Positions 8,408 through 17,174 of a DNA stretch of 64,000 nt are shown piece by piece. The notes beneath the pieces are model-generated. The model had not been told where the DNA came from. It saw only the letters and a list, made by a program, of their open reading frames with translations, and did not search any database. Position 1 is the first letter of the stretch. Each line of letters opens with the position of its first letter. The stretch comes from Amphibacillus sp052055485 (lineage in GTDB: Bacteria > Bacillota > Bacilli > Bacillales > Amphibacillaceae). Location of the stretch: assembly GCF_052055485.1 (NCBI RefSeq), contig NZ_CP197171.1:2542001-2606000 (forward strand), given 5' to 3'. Made by a program: the position numbers and the translations under genes.

Positions 8408-9425
8408 CCGAGACCACTTCCTTTTTAGCATTTGCTCTTTGCTTAACAAATGGCATTAAATCACGGAGTTCTCTACCTACCTTTTCAATTTGGTGATTTT
8501 TTTCGGCTTGATTAATCGCATTAAATTGTGGGCGATTTGTTTGATTTTCAACGATCCAATCTTTAGCAAATTTCCCTGTTTGGATATCAGTTAGCACATC
8601 TTTCATTCGGTCTTTTGTTTCTGCATTAATCACACGTGGTCCAGAAACAAAGTCTCCCCATTGTGCTGTATCAGAAATAGAGTATCTCATACCTTCAAGT
8701 CCATTTTCATACATTAGGTCAACAATTAATTTAAGCTCATGCATACATTCGAAATAAGCCACTTCTGGTTGATAGCCAGCTTCTACTAGTGTTTCAAAGC
8801 CTGCTTTCACAAGACTTGTTGCACCACCACAAAGGACAGCTTGCTCTCCAAAAAGATCGGTTTCTGTTTCTTCTTGGAAGGATGTTTCAAGAATACCAGC
8901 ACGACCGGCGCCAATGCCCTTTGCATACGCTAAGGCTAGGTCTTTGGCTTCTCCAGTGTAGTCTTGATAAATACCATAGAGAGCAGGTACACCAGCACCA
9001 TCTTCAAATGTTCGACGGACAAGATGCCCAGGGCCCTTAGGAGCTACCAAGAACACATCCACATTTTCTGGTGGTGTAATTTGACTGAAGTGAATATTAA
9101 AACCATGTGCAAAAACAAGTGCATTGCCTTCTTCAAGATGTGCTTCGATACTTTCTTGATAAACTTTAGGCTGCATTTCGTCTGGGAGTAAGATCATGAT
9201 TACATCAGCTTCTTTACTTGCTTCTGCTACTGTCTTTACATCTACTCCATCTTCATAGGCTTGATCCCATGATTTACCTTTTCTCAATCCGACAACAACG
9301 TCAAAGCCACTTTCTTTTAAGTTAAGTGCGTGGGCATGACCTTGTGAACCATATCCAATCACTGCTATTTTCTTTCCTTTTAGAACGTCCTCTTGAATCT
9401 GATTATTATAAACTACTTTTGCCAT
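8394..9425 (-). CDS. ilvC: Ketol-acid reductoisomerase (class I)
   Basis: IlvC isomerises and reduces acetolactate or acetohydroxybutyrate with NADPH, for valine, leucine and isoleucine. The Rossmann motif AVIGYGSQGHAHALNLKESG is near residue 20, and the VVGLRKGKSW loop that sets NADPH preference follows. The metal-binding acidic motif is in TDLFGEQAVLCGG. Its 343 residues fit the short class I form. Start ATG follows GAGAGGAATG. It lies between ilvH (78-nt gap) and leuA (overlap). Confidence 0.97.
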   Translation of the reverse strand: MAKVVYNNQIQEDVLKGKKIAVIGYGSQGHAHALNLKESGFDVVVGLRKGKSWDQAYEDGVDVKTVAEASKEADVIMILLPDEMQPKVYQESIEAHLEEGNALVFAHGFNIHFSQITPPENVDVFLVAPKGPGHLVRRTFEDGAGVPALYGIYQDYTGEAKDLALAYAKGIGAGRAGILETSFQEETETDLFGEQAVLCGGATSLVKAGFETLVEAGYQPEVAYFECMHELKLIVDLMYENGLEGMRYSISDTAQWGDFVSGPRVINAETKDRMKDVLTDIQTGKFAKDWIVENQTNRPQFNAINQAEKNHQIEKVGRELRDLMPFVKQRANAKKEVVSDDSN

Positions 9426-9503
9426 GAAAAATCATTCCTCTCAAATATTATTATTATTGTAAATGTATAAACTACATTTAACTAGTAAATTGAATGGCTT
9501 TCC

Positions 9504-10028
9504 CTAATCTAAGAGTGAGAAGGGGGCCTGATCTTGACTCGATTGTGGTTGTTGACCACGTAGGAAGGCCGTTACACCTGTACGAGCAAGATCTTTGATA
9601 CCATAAGGCTTTAGTAAATCAATCAGGGCCTCAACTTTTTCCGATTTACCTGTGACTTGAATAGAAAGCGTATCCTTACTGACATCAATAACTGTAGCTC
9701 GAAAAGGCTCAATGATACCTTGAATTTCTGAGCGTAATTGGGCATTACTTGTAATTTTAATTAATGCCAGTTCACGGGCAACGATTGCTTTGTCGGTAAT
9801 ATCAGAAACTTTAATCACATCAATTTGTTTATTAAGTTGTTTGGTGATTTGTTCTAATTTTTGAAAATCTTCGACATCAACAATAAAAGTAATTCGGGAC
9901 ATGCCCTCTTGTTCAGTGCGACCAACTGAAATACTATCAATATTAAATTGCCGTTTTTGTAATAAGCCAGTAATTCGATTTAAGACACCACTGCGGTTTC
10001 TTACTTTTGCTGTTATGATTCGCTTCAT
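9504..10028 (-). CDS. ilvH: Acetolactate synthase small (regulatory) subunit
   Basis: The 174 residues comprise an N-terminal ACT domain, starting ITAKVRNRSGVLNRITGLLQ and including FNIDSISVGRTEQEGMSRIT, and a C-terminal domain ending in an AxTGVTAFLRG-type stretch. It binds the large subunit IlvB and confers feedback inhibition by branched-chain amino acids. The start ATG overlaps the ilvB stop as ATGA, so the two subunits are translationally coupled. The symbol ilvN is used for the same gene in some genomes. Confidence 0.95.
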   Translation of the reverse strand: MKRIITAKVRNRSGVLNRITGLLQKRQFNIDSISVGRTEQEGMSRITFIVDVEDFQKLEQITKQLNKQIDVIKVSDITDKAIVARELALIKITSNAQLRSEIQGIIEPFRATVIDVSKDTLSIQVTGKSEKVEALIDLLKPYGIKDLARTGVTAFLRGQQPQSSQDQAPFSLLD

Positions 10029-11746
10029 GGTTTCACCCCTATCATCTCATGTAATCCTTTACCTGGCGCGATCATTGGATAAACATTTTCTTGTTGGAGT
10101 ACACGTGCATCGATAAGAACAGGTCCATCATCTGCTAATAAGCTAGGAAGTTGCTGATCAAAGTCCTCTTTCGTATCGATTCTAACACCTTTGATTTGGT
10201 AAGCTTCAGCAAGCTTAACGAAATCAGGTTGAATATTAAAAATGGATTCAGAATAGCGTTCAGAATAGAATTCTTCTTGCCATTGTCTAACCATGCCAAG
10301 CGCTTCATTATTAACAATAACGATCTTGATTGGGAGACGTCTTTCTTGTAAGATAGACATTTCCTGTAACGTCATTTGAAAACCGCCATCACCAACAATT
10401 GCAATCACGAGATCATCTGGTGCAGCCAGCTGAGCACCAATTGAAGCTGGGAAGCCAAAACCCATAGTCCCAAGCCCGCCAGAGCTTACCCAGCGATTTG
10501 GCTTATTAAATTTGTAGTATTGAGCTGACCACATTTGATGTTGCCCAACATCAGTCGTCACAATTGCAGTTCCTTTTGTTTCTTGATAAACCTTTTCAAT
10601 AACATATTGACCAATCATATCTTTCTTAGGCTGGTTATACCATAATGGGAAAGTTTCTTTTTGGTTCTGTACATGTTCATCCCACTTTGAAAAATCAGGT
10701 GTTTGATCAATTTGTTTATCCATTTCCTCTAAAACGAATTTTGCATCACCAACAATAGGAATATGAGTATTAACATTTTTACCGATTTCAGCAGGATCGA
10801 TATCAATATGAGCGACAATTGCTGATGGGGAGAAATGATCAAGGTTCCCCGTCAATCGATCATCAAAGCGTGACCCAATGTTGATTAGAAGATCAGTTTC
10901 ATAGAGCGCCATATTCGCTGCATACGTTCCATGCATCCCACCCATACCTAAGAAAAGCTCATGATTACCAGGAAAAGTCCCCAAACCTTGCAATGTGTTA
11001 ACAACTGGAATTCTATGTTTCTCAGCAAAAGCAATCAATAGTTCTGATGCCTTAGCAAATTGAATACCTGCACCCGCTAAAATAACAGGTTTATTTGAAC
11101 TAACAAGTGCCTCTTTCAATTTTTTTACCTGGTTAGGGTTTGGATTAATTTTAGGCTGATATCCAGGTAATGTAAAGGAACTATCGTATGAATCCGCGCA
11201 TGGATTGGCTGCGATGTCTTTAGGGATATCAATTAATACTGGCCCCGGACGACCTGACGTTGCGATATGAAAGGCCTCTTTAATGATTCGAGGCAAATCG
11301 TTAATTTGCCGTACTTGATAATTATGCTTGGTAATCGGGGTTGTAATTCCCATAACATCTGCTTCTTGAAAAGCATCTGTTCCAATTACGTTTTGAGCAA
11401 CCTGCCCGGTAAAAATAACAAGTGGAAGTGAATCCATCATTGCATCTGCTATACCTGTTACGAGATTAGTTGCACCCGGACCAGATGTTGCGATGACAAC
11501 TCCTGGTTTTCCAGAAATTCGAGCATATCCCTCAGCAGCATGAATCGATCCTTGCTCATGTCGAGCTAATACTTGATCGAAATGGCTCCTCTTTTTAAAC
11601 AAAGCGTCAAAAATAGGTAGAACGGCGCCACCAGGGTAACCGAATAATGTCTTAACATCAGCTTCAAGTAATGCTTCAATTAACAGATCAGATCCTGTCT
11701 TAGGGCCTGTTGCGGTGTCTTGTTCCATGTTAACTGATTTAGCCAT
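10025..11746 (-). CDS. ilvB: Acetolactate synthase large (catalytic) subunit
   Basis: IlvB is the ThDP- and FAD-dependent enzyme that forms acetolactate from pyruvate. Visible motifs are LFGYPGGAVLPIFDAL and RHEQGSIHAAEGYARISGKP (with the catalytic Glu), TSGPGATNLVTGIADAMMDS, and the ThDP-binding GDGGFQMTLQE...NNEALGMVRQWQ. Length is 573 residues. The ATG follows AGGAGGG at 7 nt. It is the first gene of the ilvB-ilvH-ilvC-leuA-leuB-leuC-leuD operon and lies 54 nt downstream of a T-box terminator. Confidence 0.96.
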   Translation of the reverse strand: MAKSVNMEQDTATGPKTGSDLLIEALLEADVKTLFGYPGGAVLPIFDALFKKRSHFDQVLARHEQGSIHAAEGYARISGKPGVVIATSGPGATNLVTGIADAMMDSLPLVIFTGQVAQNVIGTDAFQEADVMGITTPITKHNYQVRQINDLPRIIKEAFHIATSGRPGPVLIDIPKDIAANPCADSYDSSFTLPGYQPKINPNPNQVKKLKEALVSSNKPVILAGAGIQFAKASELLIAFAEKHRIPVVNTLQGLGTFPGNHELFLGMGGMHGTYAANMALYETDLLINIGSRFDDRLTGNLDHFSPSAIVAHIDIDPAEIGKNVNTHIPIVGDAKFVLEEMDKQIDQTPDFSKWDEHVQNQKETFPLWYNQPKKDMIGQYVIEKVYQETKGTAIVTTDVGQHQMWSAQYYKFNKPNRWVSSGGLGTMGFGFPASIGAQLAAPDDLVIAIVGDGGFQMTLQEMSILQERRLPIKIVIVNNEALGMVRQWQEEFYSERYSESIFNIQPDFVKLAEAYQIKGVRIDTKEDFDQQLPSLLADDGPVLIDARVLQQENVYPMIAPGKGLHEMIGVKP

Positions 11747-11800
11747 TTTAAATCCCTCCTAAATTATAATAAATGTAAATTGAATGGATAAGTTTCATAT

Positions 11801-12110
11801 AATAAAAAAGACCATTTCTCTCTAAATAATCTACAGATGTCTGCAGTATTACAAGGGAGAAAAGATCTTAACTTTTCACGGTACCACCCTGATTCACTTC
11901 GTCTTTAAGACGAAATCTCATTAAGTCAGTAGCCTGACTCTATTTGATAACGGGTCTAAAAAAGTGAGACCCGGTTAAATCTAAAAGGAAAAGTTCCGTT
12001 CAATTTAACTACTCAAAGACGATGTCAGAATAAATGTATTTCCGGGCTTCCAGCAACCCCGGCTCTCTGTCAATACATGGGTTTTATTCTTTTTATCTTA
12101 TCATCGTAAT
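11801..12110 (-). promoter_or_regulatory. T-box leader of the ilv-leu operon, specifier probably AUC (Ile)
   Basis: On the minus strand the conserved T-box AGGGTGGTACCGTG lies at 11872-11890. It is followed by a terminator hairpin whose outer arms are AGATC...TTCTC and GAGAA...GGTCT, with an inner CTGCAG/CTGTAG stem and a TTTTTT tail ending near 11801. Stem I begins at ACGATG (about 12107) and has the long arms AGAATAAA/TTTATTCT and ATGTATT/AATACAT below the GGTTGCTGGAAGCC apical region. Aligning the 3' side with the well-known glyQS pattern (specifier, purine, UUCUUGAG) places AUC, then G, then UCUUUGAG at 12023-12021. That would sense uncharged tRNA-Ile. The T-box call is firm; the specifier is inferred by hand. 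Confidence 0.93.
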
Positions 12111-12123
12111 CTAATGATATGTG

Positions 12124-12138
12124 AATTTTTAGAAATCT
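12124..12138. promoter_or_regulatory. Candidate CodY box upstream of the T-box leader
   Basis: AGATTTCTAAAAATT on the minus strand differs at three of fifteen positions from the CodY consensus AATTTTCWGAAAATT. It lies just upstream of stem I, where it could affect the ilvB promoter. CodY control of ilv-leu operons is established in Bacillus. The -10/-35 pair of this promoter is not clear to me. Confidence 0.4.
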
Positions 12139-12208
12139 TGACTAACTTATTTTCTCAACTGTTCTTATAACTATATTATAATTGTAAAAATTATTTCCTG
12201 TTGATTTA

Positions 12209-13876
12209 TTAAAAGTCCATGATTCCACCAGTATTAGCAGATGTCACCAGTTTAGCATATTTACCTAAATAACCAGTATTGATCTTTGGTTCTGGTTTAA
12301 CCCATGTCGTTCGTCTTTTTTCTAGCTCATTATCGCTAACCGATAATTCAATCGTTCGGGCAGGTAAGTCAATGATGATTTCATCACCTGTTTCAACTAA
12401 TGCTATAGGTCCGCCTTCTTGAGCTTCAGGTGAAATATGTCCAATTGAAATGCCTCGTGAAGCACCTGAAAAACGACCATCAGTGATTAAAGCAACCTCT
12501 TTATCTAGTTCTCTACCAGCAATAGCAGCTGTGGGTGCTAACATTTCAGGCATCCCTGGTCCACCTTTTGGTCCTTCATAACGGATAACAACGACATCGC
12601 CAGCTTTTACCGTTCCATCATTAATCCCTGCTTGAGCTTCATCCTGTGATTCGAAAACGACAGCTTTACCAACAAAACGTTTGATTGACGGATCGACCGC
12701 ACCTACTTTAATGACAGCTCCATTAGGGGCAATATTTCCATATAGTATGGATAAACCTCCTACTGGGCTATATGGATTTTCAATGGGATGAATCACACGT
12801 TCATTTTTTATCTGCTGATTTTTCACATTTTCATAGATTGTCTTTCCAGTGACTGTGATTCGATCTTTATGAATGACATCATCAAGACGACAGAGTTCCC
12901 GAATAATTGCACTAACTCCTCCTGCAAGATGAACATCATGCATGGTGTAATCAGAAGCAGGGCTTATCTTAGCTAAATAAGGGACGCGCTCAGCAATCTC
13001 ATTAATGCGTTTTAAATCATAATCAATGCCAGCTTCATTTGCAATTGCCAACGTATGAAGAACGGTATTTGTTGAACCACCCATCGCCATATCTAAAGCA
13101 AAAGCATCATCAATGGTATCTTTTGTAATAATATCACGTGGTTTAATATCTTTTTTAATTAAATCGATGAGATGATGGGCTGCTTGATAAATAAGTTCAT
13201 GTCGCTCATCAGACGTAGCAACGATTGTTCCATTTCCCGGAATCGTTACACCGAGCATTTCCATCAATGAATTCATGGAATTTGCGGTAAACATACCTGA
13301 ACATGAACCACATGTTGGGCAAGCTAGTGTTTCAAGTTCTTTTAACTCTTGTTCAGTCATATTACCTGAATGTACGGCGCCAACTCCTTCAAACATAGAC
13401 ATCAGTGAGAGGTGTTCACCATCAGGCGATACACCGCCTTCCATGGGTCCGCCAGAGACGAAAACGGACGGGACATTTGTTCTAACTGAAGCCATTAGCA
13501 TACCGGGTGTGATTTTATCACAATTTGGAATATAGAAAACGCCATCGAACCAGTGTGCGTTGATGACTGTTTCTGCACTGTCAGCAATGATCTCTCGACT
13601 AGGTAGGGAATAACGCATCCCGATATGTCCCATTGCAATACCATCATCAACACCAATTGTATTAAATTCAAAAGGAATCCCACCAGCTTCCCGGATAGCC
13701 TCTTTTACAACTTCAGCAAACTTATTTAAATGCCTATGACCAGGAATAATATCTACATAAGAGTTACAGACCCCAATAAATGGTTTGCCTAAATCTTTTG
13801 TTTTTACTCCAGTTGCATGTAAAAGACTTCGATGGGGAGCACGATCCATTCCTGTTTTTATCATGTCACTTCTCAA
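12209..13876 (-). CDS. ilvD: Dihydroxy-acid dehydratase
   Basis: IlvD dehydrates dihydroxy-acids to 2-oxo acids, the step after IlvC. It is an Fe-S enzyme with cysteines in IPNCDKITPGM and CPTCGSCSGMFTANSMN. Other motifs are SYVDIIPGHRHLNKF, GIAMGHIGMRYSLPSREIIAD and TDGRFSGASRGISIGHISPEA. The longest frame starts earlier, but homologues begin near LRSDMIKTGMDRAPHRSLL. A TTG here follows GAGGAG at 9 nt, giving 555 residues (about 558 in B. subtilis). It is separated from ilvB by the T-box leader, has its own promoter and is probably a separate transcription unit. Confidence 0.95.
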   Translation of the reverse strand: MRSDMIKTGMDRAPHRSLLHATGVKTKDLGKPFIGVCNSYVDIIPGHRHLNKFAEVVKEAIREAGGIPFEFNTIGVDDGIAMGHIGMRYSLPSREIIADSAETVINAHWFDGVFYIPNCDKITPGMLMASVRTNVPSVFVSGGPMEGGVSPDGEHLSLMSMFEGVGAVHSGNMTEQELKELETLACPTCGSCSGMFTANSMNSLMEMLGVTIPGNGTIVATSDERHELIYQAAHHLIDLIKKDIKPRDIITKDTIDDAFALDMAMGGSTNTVLHTLAIANEAGIDYDLKRINEIAERVPYLAKISPASDYTMHDVHLAGGVSAIIRELCRLDDVIHKDRITVTGKTIYENVKNQQIKNERVIHPIENPYSPVGGLSILYGNIAPNGAVIKVGAVDPSIKRFVGKAVVFESQDEAQAGINDGTVKAGDVVVIRYEGPKGGPGMPEMLAPTAAIAGRELDKEVALITDGRFSGASRGISIGHISPEAQEGGPIALVETGDEIIIDLPARTIELSVSDNELEKRRTTWVKPEPKINTGYLGKYAKLVTSANTGGIMDF

Positions 13877-13975
13877 TTGTCTACGCTCCTCACAATTACT
13901 ATCACCGACGACTAAACTGAAATAATGAAATTTATTTATTTGTCTAAATAGTAAAAAAATTATTGGTTGTCGACA

Positions 13976-14004
13976 ATCATACATCCAAATTGAATAATGG
14001 TCAA
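13976..14004 (-). promoter_or_regulatory. SigA-type promoter of ilvD
   Basis: On the minus strand TTGACC and TATGAT are separated by exactly 17 nt. The predicted transcript has a 5' leader of about 90 nt before the TTG start. I see no T-box in that leader. Confidence 0.75.
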
Positions 14005-14017
14005 CTGGTTTAGTGAA

Positions 14018-14032
14018 AATTTTCTGATTTTT
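14018..14032. promoter_or_regulatory. Candidate CodY box at the ilvD promoter
   Basis: AATTTTCTGATTTTT matches the CodY consensus AATTTTCWGAAAATT at 12 of 15 positions. It lies 14 nt upstream of the -35 box. GTP- and branched-chain-amino-acid-responsive repression by CodY would fit a gene of this pathway. Confidence 0.45.
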
Positions 14033-14374
14033 TTGTTAAATGGTTATTTTTTATTTATCTGGCTTTCGAGATACACAATATAATGCTATTTTTTCCAAAT
14101 AATTAATTGAAGTTGTACTTGATATTTTTTTCTATCAAAAGACAATGCCGCTACATAAAAAAATAAAACTCACGTCAAGGAGAAGGTCACGCGAAGGTGT
14201 GATAGGGCAAGCTAAAGCCTGCTCCCTCTAGGTCTGTTTGACAAATTTGACATCAATCAAAAAGGTTTATGCAACGTTAGTGATCAGAAGATAGGGTTTA
14301 TAACTTTAGCTAGGCAAATTTGCTACAAAAATTGAGCATTTAAGTTACAATAAAAGAAATTGAGGTGAGAGGTA
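14033..14374. other. Intergenic stretch with no recognised feature
   Basis: No gene is supported here. A GC-richer patch at 14171-14235 contrasts with AT-rich flanks and could be a decayed repeat, but I cannot match it to another copy in this window. Confidence 0.4.
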
Positions 14375-14836
14375 ATGAGCAAATTAGCCATTCTTCCATG
14401 TGGTAAAAAAAAGATTTGGGATCTTGATTCAACTAGGGGAAGAGAAGTAGTGAGGGAAGTATACGTTGGGACTTTACATCGTTTGACAAGACAGTATGCG
14501 GAAATATTTTGTGATCAATGGGTTATTTTGTCGGCAAAATATGGTTATTGCTTTCCTGACGAAATGATTGAGGGAAATTATGATTTGACTTTTGGCATGT
14601 CACAAGGAGAAGCAATCATTTCTAAAGAACAATTGCTAAAACAAATTGGAGAGAAAAAATTACAAGCGTATGATCAAATTATTGTTTTAACGGGAAAGAA
14701 GCATAAGGCTATTGTTGAACAAACCTTTGATCAAGTGAGTAAGTTAGTTTTCCCCTTACTTGGAACCAAAGGAATTGGTGAAATGCAACACCGTTTAAAA
14801 CAAGCGATAATTAATAAGCAACCCCTGCATAAATGA
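14375..14836 (+). CDS. DUF6884-like protein of unknown function
   Basis: The 153-residue soluble protein starts with LAILPCGKKKIW and continues with a central WVILSAKYGYCFPDEMIEGNYD segment. This combination (N-terminal C-G-x-K-K, then I-L-S-A-K-Y-G and a P-x-x-x-I-x-x-Y-D pattern) resembles the DUF6884 family. The family's function is not established to my knowledge, although members sometimes sit near 7-deazaguanine genes. The ATG follows TTGAGGTGAGAGG. It lies 61 nt before the peptidase gene on the same strand and may share a transcript. No membrane segment is seen. Confidence 0.75.
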   Translation: MSKLAILPCGKKKIWDLDSTRGREVVREVYVGTLHRLTRQYAEIFCDQWVILSAKYGYCFPDEMIEGNYDLTFGMSQGEAIISKEQLLKQIGEKKLQAYDQIIVLTGKKHKAIVEQTFDQVSKLVFPLLGTKGIGEMQHRLKQAIINKQPLHK

Positions 14837-14897
14837 GTATTTATTTCGAAAATCGAAAAAATAGGGTAAAATATAGTTTAATGAAAGGAGAATGATG

Positions 14898-16670
14898 ATG
14901 AAAAGTAATTTATCACTTAGATGGAACTTAGAGAATATCTTTAGTGGTGGGAGTCAGTCAGAGGAATTAGTTAATTATATCGAAGAAGCCAAAGATTTAT
15001 TGGATAGGCTTGCTCAACAGATGGCTCCCTTTGCTGAAAAGCAAGAACAAGATCAATTAGTTAAAATCACAGATACGATTAAACAGATTGAAGTGCATAT
15101 TGGTGAGATTGGTGCATTTATAAGTTGTTTAACAGCACAAGATGTCAATGATAAGCCTGCGAAACAATTAGTTGGCCAACGAAATCAACTTGCTGCTGTT
15201 TATCAAAAACTAATAACTAAATTTAGCTTTGCTTTATCTAGGGTTAATAACCAAACATGGGAAGCATGGCAACAGGATGAGAGTATTAAGCCCATTTTAT
15301 TTGTTCTTAATGAATTACGAGATCAAGCTCGTGAAAAATTACCAGAAGAACAAGAACAATTGATAACTGACCTAGAAATCGATGGCTATCATGGTTGGGG
15401 GGAAATGTATGATACCATTGTAGGTAAGATGTCAGTCGAATGGGAAGGGCAAGATATATCGATAGGACAACTTGAGAATAAATTAAATAGTTCCGATCGA
15501 CAAGTACGAGAATTAGCTTTTGATAAGTTAGAACAAGTTTGGCAGAATCAAGCTGATTTATTTACTGATACATTAAATCATTTAGCTGGATTTAGGTTGC
15601 AAACTTATGCTCATCGAAATTGGGATGATGTATTAAAAGAACCGTTAACGTATAATCGTATGACAAAACAAACGTTAATGACAATGTGGGAGACCATTAC
15701 GAAGAATAAACCAGCTTTTTATCAGTATTTACAACGTAAAGCTGAACAGTTAAATCTTGATAAGCTGGCTTGGTATGATTTAGAAGCGCCCATTTCTCAG
15801 GAGACAAAAGAGGTTAGTTATCAAGAAGCAGCGGAAGTGATAGTAAATCAGTTTGGCTCGTTTAGTGAGCGAATGGCAAATTTCGCCACACATGCCTTTG
15901 AGAAAAGCTGGATAGAAGCAGAAGATCGACCAGGAAAACGACCGGGTGGTTTTTGCACAAGTTTTCCTAGAAGCAAAGAAACAAGAATATTTATGACTTA
16001 TTCAGGTACAGCTTCGAATGTAGCAACTTTAGCACATGAACTTGGCCATGGTTATCACCAACATGTTATGGATGAAGTTGATCAATTAAATCAAAGCTAT
16101 GCCATGAACGTAGCTGAAACAGCCTCAACCTTGGCAGAGATGATAGTTGCTGATGCAGCTGTGGAAGCAGCAGAAACAGAAGAAGAGCGATTACTCCTTA
16201 TTGAAGATAAAATTCAACGAAGCATTGCTTTCTTTATGAATATTCATGCACGCTTTTTATTTGAAACTCGTTTTTATGAGGCTCGTAAAGAGGGCTTTGT
16301 ATCTACTGAGCAGCTTAATCAAATAATGGAATCAGCACAAAAAGAAGCCTATGGGGACCAATTGTCAAGTTATCATCCGTTATTCTGGGCTTCCAAACTT
16401 CATTTTCATATTACAGATGTTCCGTTTTATAACTTTCCGTATACATTTGGTTATCTCTTTAGCTTAGGTATCTATGCTTATGCAAAATCAGATAAAGAGA
16501 ATTTTGCTCATTTCTATGATGCTTTACTTCAAGATACTGGGAGAATGACTGTTGAGGATTTAGCGAAAAAACATTTAAATGTTGATTTGGAAAAACCTGA
16601 TTTTTGGCAAAATGCGATTGACCTATGTATTGCCGATGTCGAACAATTTTTAACCTTAACAAATAAATGA
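14898..16670 (+). CDS. M3 family oligoendopeptidase
   Basis: This is a zinc metallopeptidase of the PepF/thimet type, cytoplasmic by lack of a signal peptide. The active site is TLAHELGHGYHQHVM (HExxH form HELGH), followed about 25 residues on by the downstream zinc ligand region NVAETASTLAEM. At 590 residues it has the usual length for Bacillus M3 oligoendopeptidases. Family members cut short peptides, in peptide recycling or signal peptide clean-up. Three ATG codons stand in a row; the third (14898) is 7 nt from AAAGGAG and is preferred. A strong terminator follows. Confidence 0.92.
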   Translation: MKSNLSLRWNLENIFSGGSQSEELVNYIEEAKDLLDRLAQQMAPFAEKQEQDQLVKITDTIKQIEVHIGEIGAFISCLTAQDVNDKPAKQLVGQRNQLAAVYQKLITKFSFALSRVNNQTWEAWQQDESIKPILFVLNELRDQAREKLPEEQEQLITDLEIDGYHGWGEMYDTIVGKMSVEWEGQDISIGQLENKLNSSDRQVRELAFDKLEQVWQNQADLFTDTLNHLAGFRLQTYAHRNWDDVLKEPLTYNRMTKQTLMTMWETITKNKPAFYQYLQRKAEQLNLDKLAWYDLEAPISQETKEVSYQEAAEVIVNQFGSFSERMANFATHAFEKSWIEAEDRPGKRPGGFCTSFPRSKETRIFMTYSGTASNVATLAHELGHGYHQHVMDEVDQLNQSYAMNVAETASTLAEMIVADAAVEAAETEEERLLLIEDKIQRSIAFFMNIHARFLFETRFYEARKEGFVSTEQLNQIMESAQKEAYGDQLSSYHPLFWASKLHFHITDVPFYNFPYTFGYLFSLGIYAYAKSDKENFAHFYDALLQDTGRMTVEDLAKKHLNVDLEKPDFWQNAIDLCIADVEQFLTLTNK

Positions 16671-16733
16671 GCTGATAGTTAGCTCACTTGTTCGTTTAAT
16701 AATTAAAATATATTTAGCTTTTCCTGATTGATT

Positions 16734-16785
16734 ACTGAGCCATCAAAGGGGTTATCTCATTTGGTGGCTCAGTTTATTTTTGACA
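16734..16785 (+). terminator. Terminator of the oligoendopeptidase gene
   Basis: ACTGAGCCATCAAA and TTTGGTGGCTCAGT form a 14-bp stem followed by TTATTTTTG. It lies between convergent transcription units. Confidence 0.9.
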
Positions 16786-16823
16786 ATGACTTTGCGTAAA
16801 ATACTTAATGAACACAAAAGAGA

Positions 16824-17174
16824 TTAGCCTTTGGGTTTGAAAAATATTGCACCGATCATAGCAAAGATAATGGCAGCTGAAATACCTGCACTTGTGACTT
16901 CAAACATACCTGTTGCCACCCCGATAATACCGAATTGTTCAGCTTCTTGTAATGCTCCGTGAACGAGGGAATTACCAAAGCTTGTGATCGGAACAGTTGC
17001 ACCAGCTCCAGCAAAATCAATTAAGGGTTCATATAATCCAAGTCCATCCAAAATAGCGCCTGCAACGACAAGGAAACTCAAGGTAAAGCCAGGTGTTTGT
17101 TTAAAAACATCCATAATGAGTTGCCCGATTACGCAAATAGCGCCACCAACTACAAATGCCCATAGAAAAACCAT
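16824..17174 (-). CDS. spoVAEb: Stage V sporulation protein AEb (SpoVAE)
   Basis: The 116-residue integral membrane protein has three to four hydrophobic segments and the SpoVAC/AEb signature FAGAGATVPITSFGNSLVHG. SpoVA proteins form the channel that moves Ca-dipicolinate into the forespore and out during germination. It begins directly after the spoVAD stop (TAAATG), so expression is coupled. It is last in a lipoprotein-spoVAC-spoVAD-spoVAEb operon. Confidence 0.93.
   Translation of the reverse strand: MVFLWAFVVGGAICVIGQLIMDVFKQTPGFTLSFLVVAGAILDGLGLYEPLIDFAGAGATVPITSFGNSLVHGALQEAEQFGIIGVATGMFEVTSAGISAAIIFAMIGAIFFKPKG

Noticed and set aside
13877..13984. Longer ilvD frame starting 36 codons upstream with a hydrophobic N-terminus
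   Set aside because: It covers the 5' leader downstream of a good promoter, has no ribosome binding site, and homologues begin at the chosen TTG.
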